Source of the DNA: Pipra filicauda
Taxonomy: Eukaryota > Chordata > Aves > Passeriformes > Pipridae
Assembly (NCBI RefSeq): GCF_003945595.2
Contig: NW_024104532.1
Coordinates: 4,401,501-4,465,500, forward strand
Length of the DNA stretch: 64,000 bases
Direction of reading: 5' to 3'
In this document: piece by piece, positions 59,001 through 64,000 of the stretch
How positions within the stretch are numbered: position 1 is the first letter of the stretch
Layout of the letters: every line of letters starts with the position of its first letter
Position numbers and translations under genes: made by a program
The notes under the pieces: model-generated
What the model saw: the letters and a program-made list of their open reading frames with translations, nothing else
Told to the model about the DNA's origin: nothing
Database searches by the model: none

Positions 59001-61786
59001 CTGCAGTTACATTAATTTGGGAAAGAAAAACTTTGGAAAATTAAAGAAAAAGAAACATTAAATGTCTTTCCTGCTTTATAAAGTAGCTTGGATAGAAATG
59101 GAAGTTTTTGTTGTAGGAACTATGGAATGCATTACTTCCTTAATGAAGATTTTTCCCTGAACCTTGTCTCTGGGATCAATTCTGAACATCCAGCCCCAAA
59201 AGGGCACAGCTCCTTCCTTCACTTCCGTGAAAAAACTCTGAATTGTCTGGGTTTTTTTAAATACAAGCAATATTGAAAGTGCACGCATCAATCTGAGAGG
59301 TGCCTTTGCTTTCTTCCCATAAGAGGCCTGTTTTGGGGCAGCTGGAGAACTCCAAAGTGACCCATCCACAGACTTCACTGAGAACTTGCACGCCAACTCA
59401 TGTAAAGGCTTCAAATGTTTTCTGCACATGCTCCAGATCCCCACGTCAGCCCCGTGAATACCACTGTACTTCGCTACACAGCTTCCATGAGTGCTAAGAC
59501 TAGTACAGTTCACTGAAGCGGAAAACACACTCCATGACTTTTTTTCCTCTTGGCAAAGTTGCCTCTTCCCAGCTGTGGTAAAATCAGATTCCTCCTGACT
59601 GCCCCTCTGCAGCTGACATCTATTTAACATGAGACAGAAAAATAACTTATTTTTCTCCTCCCAGCTCCCTTATGGAGAGAATCTGGTGGATATTGCTGCT
59701 GCTCTGCCATCCAGATCTGCAATAAAAGGATTTAAATGGTGAGTCAACTCTCTAACCCTTTGGGGAACGAGTTCAGGAAGCTATCCCAGAAGAAGATCAC
59801 CTTGGCTCTCTAAAGCTTTTATCACAAGGCCAAAAAAGCACTAATGGGTCAGGGAAGAGAGGATTGGTTCTCTCCTCTCGACAGCAGCTCACTGTGAGAT
59901 CATCTCAGCTGCAACATGAAACCACAGACAAAGACAGAGGGACGAAAAATTATACTGAGACCACAAACTCCAGCCTGCAAAACTTGCTAATTCTATTAGA
60001 ATTGCAGATTTTAATCATCACCAGGATTCAAGGAACCTGTATGGGGCCATGACATAAAATTACGTGTCCTTAGGAGGCAGTGATAAATTCAGAAACAAAG
60101 GCATGAATAGTTTCCATCCCCCATCCAGCTCATTGTTTCAAGGTTTAATGTCATGAGTCTGTTGCAGGAAACATTTAGTTTTGCACATCGCTAAGGGGTA
60201 CATTAAATTTGAGCATATACTGATAAAAGTGATTTTCAGGCTTTGGAAAGCGGGATAACACTCTCCATTACCAAAACAGATAACATTGCAAACAGCTCCT
60301 TGAGCACAGCTGTCACTACCTACAGGAAAACATGTTCTGCAACAGATAAAAGCACAGGACGAACAGCTGAAATATTCTGCCATGAACTTCAGAACTGGTT
60401 TCTCCTGACTGCAGGAATTTATTACTTGTCTCACCACTGGCTTGATCTAGACAGTTTAGCAGCTTTTAGCACGTACCAAGTCAGGTTTCTAATCATAAGA
60501 GATTTCCCATTACCAGCAGATATGCTGTAAGACTCCAATTAAATTCAAAAGCAACAATCCTTTGCAAATCCCTCCTTCAGTCTCAGGTGCTTGCACAGCT
60601 ATTCCCTTACCAGAGCTGCTTGGGATCTATGAAATGCACTTACTTCAGAAATTACACCTGTCATTTACTCTCCTTGACCCACATGTCAAGTAGGCTTAAA
60701 TAATGACACTGACAGGCAATAAAATACCCTTAAGGAAATTAAAGCAAAGAAGAACATGGAACATTTTAAAGCACCAAGTATTTGTGGGTTGCATGTTCTG
60801 TTGAAGTTGACCACTAGAAATTCTGTTGTTCCCATCTTGATTAACATGAAGGTCAGAGTCACAGACATTCATGAAGTTTTAACCAACCAAGTGACATCAG
60901 CATCGTGTGGTAAAGCAACACTATTACACTTTTATATTAGAATATTTAGGCACATAGGTAAGGAGGAGAAGAGAGCCATTTCTTTAATATCTCTTGAGTA
61001 TCTAACACTTCCAACCAACTCAGAGAGCTCTCTCCACTGAACCACTGCTGGGATACTGAAGGAGCAGTATGTTTTTGATCTAGATGATAAAAACGTGTTT
61101 ATGATTAAGCAAAGCTCAAACATATATATACACACACACACATGTATACATACATTTAGACACATAACTATGACTATACCAGAAACTAAAATACAGCGCG
61201 AATGGAGATATTTAAGTCTTGCTGGCAGGCAAAAGGAGAAATAATAGTTAACTGACTTGAAGAGAGTGAGAAAACAAGACATCACCTTTAGAACACTAGT
61301 TACAGAAAGCCATCTCAAGCCAGGCAACAGTGGTGTCAACAGGTACCAACACATCAGCATAGTGCACCTTTGTGAAGGTCCTCCAACATATCCACATCAA
61401 AGTATGCCTTAACCTTTAAAAAGCCAAAACAGTACGCACAACATCCACCTCATGTCTGCAAGACAGTCTCTTCAAGAAGCAAATTAGGTGCTTGGATTTT
61501 TCCCCTACCCTTGCACAGGCAGCCAAAAAGAAAAACACTTGCAAAAGGGTGGATACGCTTATTTCTATAAAATTAGTTCAGACACTTGAGAAGCTTACAG
61601 AGATCACCTTGCAGCCTCCAAAGCACAGCATGAACATTGCACTCACCTCTGCTCAATGCCAAGATGTGCATTGATGCTGGCATATCGAGCTGTGCCAGTG
61701 AGATTTTTGTCTTCTCTGTATGGTATGTGTTGCCTTGTCCTGTTGTCCCGGTACTTTTTGGCCAAACCAAAGTCAATAAGGAATAA
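50007..61786 (-). CDS. CSNK1A1: casein kinase 1 alpha 1 (partial: last six coding exons)
   Basis: CK1 alpha is a monomeric Ser/Thr kinase. It primes beta-catenin for degradation and also acts in Hedgehog, p53 and circadian signalling. Coding exons on the - strand are 61647-61786, 58663-58741, 57566-57640, 56069-56175, 55047-55195 and 50007-50014. They encode 185 residues, from [15 protein letters not shown] (DFG of the activation segment, human residue 157) to the C-terminal GF. With the 152 residues missing at the right, this equals the 337 aa of human exactly. Conserved blocks include [48 protein letters not shown] and [11 protein letters not shown]. The one difference I note is TDKSKS for human TDKTKS. 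CK1 delta/epsilon are excluded by the tail and length. Confidence 0.97.
50015..55046 (-). other. CSNK1A1: CSNK1A1 last intron (5.0 kb)
   Basis: This is the largest intron fully inside the window. It is AT-rich and contains an AT microsatellite (54689-54740), a T-rich run near 53740-53760, a perfect CArG decamer CCTTAAAAGG (53038-53047) and an AP-1/MARE-type site (52262-52270). No coding exon or transposon was recognised. Confidence 0.7.
54689..54740. repeat. AT microsatellite
   Basis: An imperfect (TA)n with ttta interruptions over about 50 bp, in the last CSNK1A1 intron. Confidence 0.9.
55047..55195 (-). CDS. CSNK1A1: CSNK1A1 exon with C-terminal tail
   Basis: The acceptor is tttttaggacc-type (AG at 55197-55196) and the donor gttagt (55046-55041). 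It encodes [20 protein letters not shown] and the Gln/Ser-rich tail [20 protein letters not shown] then TDKSKSNMK. Reading through the donor would add Gly and then stop (GGT TAG). Confidence 0.97.
56069..56175 (-). CDS. CSNK1A1: CSNK1A1 exon [10 protein letters not shown]
   Basis: The acceptor is gatttacag and the donor gtcagt (56068-56063). It encodes [35 protein letters not shown] and two bases of Arg. This is the C-terminal part of the kinase domain. Confidence 0.97.
56739..56881 (+). mobile_element. CR1-like LINE fragment
   Basis: It reads catccctggaagtgttta, then ggcctagtggaaggtgtccc, ending in accattctatggttctatga, the forward avian CR1 3' terminus. It is a 5'-truncated copy of about 140 bp in a CSNK1A1 intron, antisense to the gene. 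Confidence 0.85.
57566..57640 (-). CDS. CSNK1A1: CSNK1A1 exon [10 protein letters not shown]
   Basis: The acceptor is catgttccacag and the donor gtaaga (57565-57560). 25 in-phase codons read [20 protein letters not shown] then EVLCK, identical to human as I recall it. Confidence 0.97.
58582..58607. repeat. poly(A) run (26 bases)
   Basis: An uninterrupted A run on the + strand, with a second A run at about 58637-58649. In the CSNK1A1 transcript these are U-runs starting about 14 nt after the donor of the RRDD exon. Confidence 0.95.
58663..58741 (-). CDS. CSNK1A1: CSNK1A1 exon [10 protein letters not shown]
   Basis: The acceptor is cttttctgcag and the donor gtaggt (58662-58657). It encodes the end of the Ser codon, then [19 protein letters not shown] and LPWQGLK, the kinase F-helix region. 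Long T-runs (A-runs on +) follow the donor in the intron. Confidence 0.97.
58742..61646 (-). other. CSNK1A1: CSNK1A1 intron (2.9 kb)
   Basis: AT-rich intron between the DFG and RRDD exons. It contains a TA/CA microsatellite (61121-61154). No coding or RNA gene was recognised. Confidence 0.7.
61121..61154. repeat. TA/CA microsatellite
   Basis: The run catatatatacacacacaca is followed by catgtatacatacat. A likely polymorphic short tandem repeat. Confidence 0.9.
61647..61786 (-). CDS. CSNK1A1: CSNK1A1 exon with DFG motif
   Basis: The acceptor is ttttctttaag and the donor gtgagt (61646-61641). 140 nt starting in phase 0 encode [19 protein letters not shown] through HLGIEQ and two bases of Ser. 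This is the junction where the alternative CK1-alpha-L insert exon joins in vertebrates. That insert is not seen between here and the right edge. Confidence 0.97.
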
Positions 61787-64000
61787 CTTAAAGAAAAATG
61801 AAAATAGGTTATATTCCTATACAATTCAAGAAATTCCCAATTTCTTTCAGTGAGCATTAGCTACATTTTAAGACACCCAGACAATGTAACAGCCTACAGT
61901 TAAAAGAAGCAAAGTAACAGTGCAGAGGCACAACCAGCTTTAACTAGTCAGTTAAAAACTTAATAGTGAATTAGTTTAAGCCTTTTCTCAATCCACTGGA
62001 ATAGATTAGATTGTGCTACTCAGCATCTGCAGCTTAGTTCTACAACTACTTTATGTTACTACTGCAGTTCCTATCACATGAGCTCGATGACTACAGTGCA
62101 CAGTTGAGGAAGGAACTGGCACGGTGAAAGCACACCAGGAACCCCACTGGCACTGGAGCAGGTCACACACACAGAGTTAATGGCAGCTCAGCAGCTTAAT
62201 GCACATGATGTACATCCTGCAACCTTCTGTCTCAAGGAACAGTGACCATTTTGCAGAGCACCAAGGCCAAAACCTTCGACAGCAAACAAGACATCTTGCT
62301 CTCAGCTCTTTGCTCAGTAAGACTGCCAAGACACTATCACAGCAGCGTGACAGTCACTAATGATTTTGTAACAGCCAGGAAGCTGAAGCCTCATAATTGA
62401 AGCCAATCTGGGTTTCTAATAACCAAGCTTGCCCAGTGATTTGATATTTAGCAACACCTGAGTGTGTGCTATCAGTGAGCTGACAGCCAGCCCACATAAA
62501 AGGGTTAATCCAGACAGTACCTTCTCACAAGATTTCAGGACTAGGCAAAAAAAAGCTGAGGCAGAAGTACCTAAGGAACGTTTCAAACTCTAGCATCAGT
62601 CTTCAAGCTCCACATCATGAGCTCCTGAATCCAAGTCTGGATTAATGCTACAGGATCAAGGACTACAACCCCTACAGATTGATGAATGCTGCAAAAAGTA
62701 ACTTGAGTGGGGGAAGGATGTGAGGGAAAAAAGACATTTAAGGTTCGATAAAGTCTCAGTAAAAAGCAACTCAGTATCAGCTTAAAGCTGATTAGAGAAC
62801 AGAAGATGCAGCTTTAAAAGCAAACTGGAGACTATATGCAGGTGTACCAAGGCTGCAACAAAGAGTTACTCTGGCACACTGGAAGTGCTGTGAATTATAA
62901 AGTGACACTCAACACAGAAGTATCCAAGATACTGAAAGTTTCTGAACTGCACAGTAGCTATGTTTTAGAATTCTGGTGTAAGAAGATAGTAGTCTAGACA
63001 GGGAGAAGAGAAGCTAAAAACCTCTTAACTATTGGTGTTGGAGCAGAAAACCTGGGGTTGAAGTCTTGCCATGATTTATATGAAAACACAAGGCACAGCA
63101 GTTCTACCTGTGCTGTTCTGGTGCAAGTCACCTCGGAAGCCCAGAATGCTTTGAGCGAGAGGCCATAAACCCAAGTTTTTCCAACAACTACACTGCTCAG
63201 ACAGCTCAGCAAAGTGGGGGTCTTGGCTTTGTTGCACCCGCCACAGCTGCCACTACAGGTGAGCACAGACATGTTCTCGAGCTACCAGGAAACGATTTGA
63301 TATACCAAGAAATACTTGATACGGAACTCCCAAAGCAGACAGTGCAAAGCTTTATGTGATTACAACACTGCAAATGTGACTTCCGTAGAAGCAAAGCCTG
63401 AACTCGAACACAATCCCTTATTTACTGATTTGGTCCAGAACACAGACCTGGTTAATGCTAGTCAAATAACTGGGTATTATTTTACAGCACCAATTTCCCT
63501 GGGGAGGTTTAATGTGCTCCCCTGTTTAAGATGATTCTGTATTTCCCTCTAGATGGGTGGAAGGTAAAGGAGTAAGAATTAAGTCAGAAGACACAGCCCG
63601 GTTTGGAGGAGCACAGAACATCCTGATGCCAGTCAGCAGAAACAGACGTATTCCCGCAGATAACCTCATACCACCTTAACTCTGTTTGTTGCACTATCAG
63701 CAGGAAACTGGAGAAGTAGGGCACAATTTTTGCCAAGAGCAACTAGAGAAGTAGATCAAAGTCTCTGCCTCTGATAAGAAAGTTTCAGAAGCAGACAACA
63801 GAAGGCTGTCAGCTTGTGTACAGCAGCTATCTGCCTGGGATTTAATCCATGGAGACTATTGTGGAAAGCTACGGAACAATTCTATGGCCAAACTCCTCAG
63901 CTATGATTCACATTCAGCAATTTCCAGCTGTCCTGCTACCAACTGGCGTATGTCTTCCTTTCTCTCCAATTCATCTTCTCTTAAAGAGAAGAAATACCAC
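61787..64000 (-). other. CSNK1A1: CSNK1A1 intron (3' part), open to window edge
   Basis: This is non-coding sequence upstream of the DFG exon. The preceding CSNK1A1 exon is not in the window. The CK1-alpha-L insert exon was looked for on the - strand and not found. A short reading frame with a good acceptor at the extreme edge (63901-63979) is discussed under findings. Confidence 0.65.

Noticed and set aside
61787..64000. Search for the CK1-alpha-L alternative exon (ESPVGKRKRS-type insert)
   Set aside because: No matching reading frame was found on the - strand in this part of the intron. It may lie beyond the right edge.
1..64000. Search for CRISPR arrays, bacterial operons, prophage or other prokaryotic systems
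   Set aside because: Introns, CR1 LINEs and vertebrate microRNAs show that this is vertebrate chromosomal DNA. The repeats present are minisatellites and microsatellites.
1..64000. Search for tRNA genes (B-box like GGTTCGAATCC) and rRNA
   Set aside because: Only isolated ttcgaa hexamers were seen, without an A-box or cloverleaf.

Overview
This is vertebrate nuclear DNA, most likely from a bird and plausibly a passerine. The genes have introns with GT-AG borders. Four stretches resemble the tails of CR1 LINEs, the main avian retrotransposon. Gene content and order (GRPEL2, PCYOX1L, IL17B, miR-143/miR-145, CSNK1A1) match the segment I know from human 5q32, but introns and intergenic gaps are shorter than in mammals. 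Comparisons with human proteins and RNAs are from memory, not from a search.

Layout. Positions 1-5060 hold exons 2-4 of GRPEL2 (+ strand; exon 1 is to the left of the window), followed by a long 3' UTR to about 8.1 or 8.9 kb. A transposon-bearing gap leads to a CpG-rich promoter and the complete six-exon PCYOX1L (11073-14129, +; 498 aa). IL17B lies convergent to it on the - strand (15350-17035; 187 aa). It has three coding exons, the first only seven codons long. From 17.1 to about 48 kb no protein-coding gene is credible. This GC-rich desert contains the miR-143 and miR-145 hairpins at 34.05-34.54 kb. A well-formed core promoter (E-box, CCAAT, TATA) lies at 24.7-24.8 kb, a CArG plus MEF2 pair at 30.53-30.60 kb, and a canonical poly(A) signal 240 bp after miR-145. 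Together these suggest a compact host transcript equivalent to mammalian CARMN/MIR143HG. From about 48.5 kb to the right edge the - strand carries the 3' half of CSNK1A1: six coding exons encoding the last 185 residues, and a long AT-rich 3' UTR.

Function. GRPEL2 is a mitochondrial HSP70 nucleotide-exchange factor. PCYOX1L is a secretory-pathway FAD enzyme homolog, IL17B a secreted cytokine, miR-143/145 smooth-muscle differentiation microRNAs, and CSNK1A1 the Wnt/Hedgehog-pathway kinase CK1 alpha. They are independent genes in an ancient syntenic block and not a pathway. The most interesting points are three. GRPEL2 has serine where human GRPEL2 has its redox-sensing cysteine. The two microRNA hairpins are very close together. 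The SRF/MEF2-type sites and core promoter could drive the microRNA host transcript.
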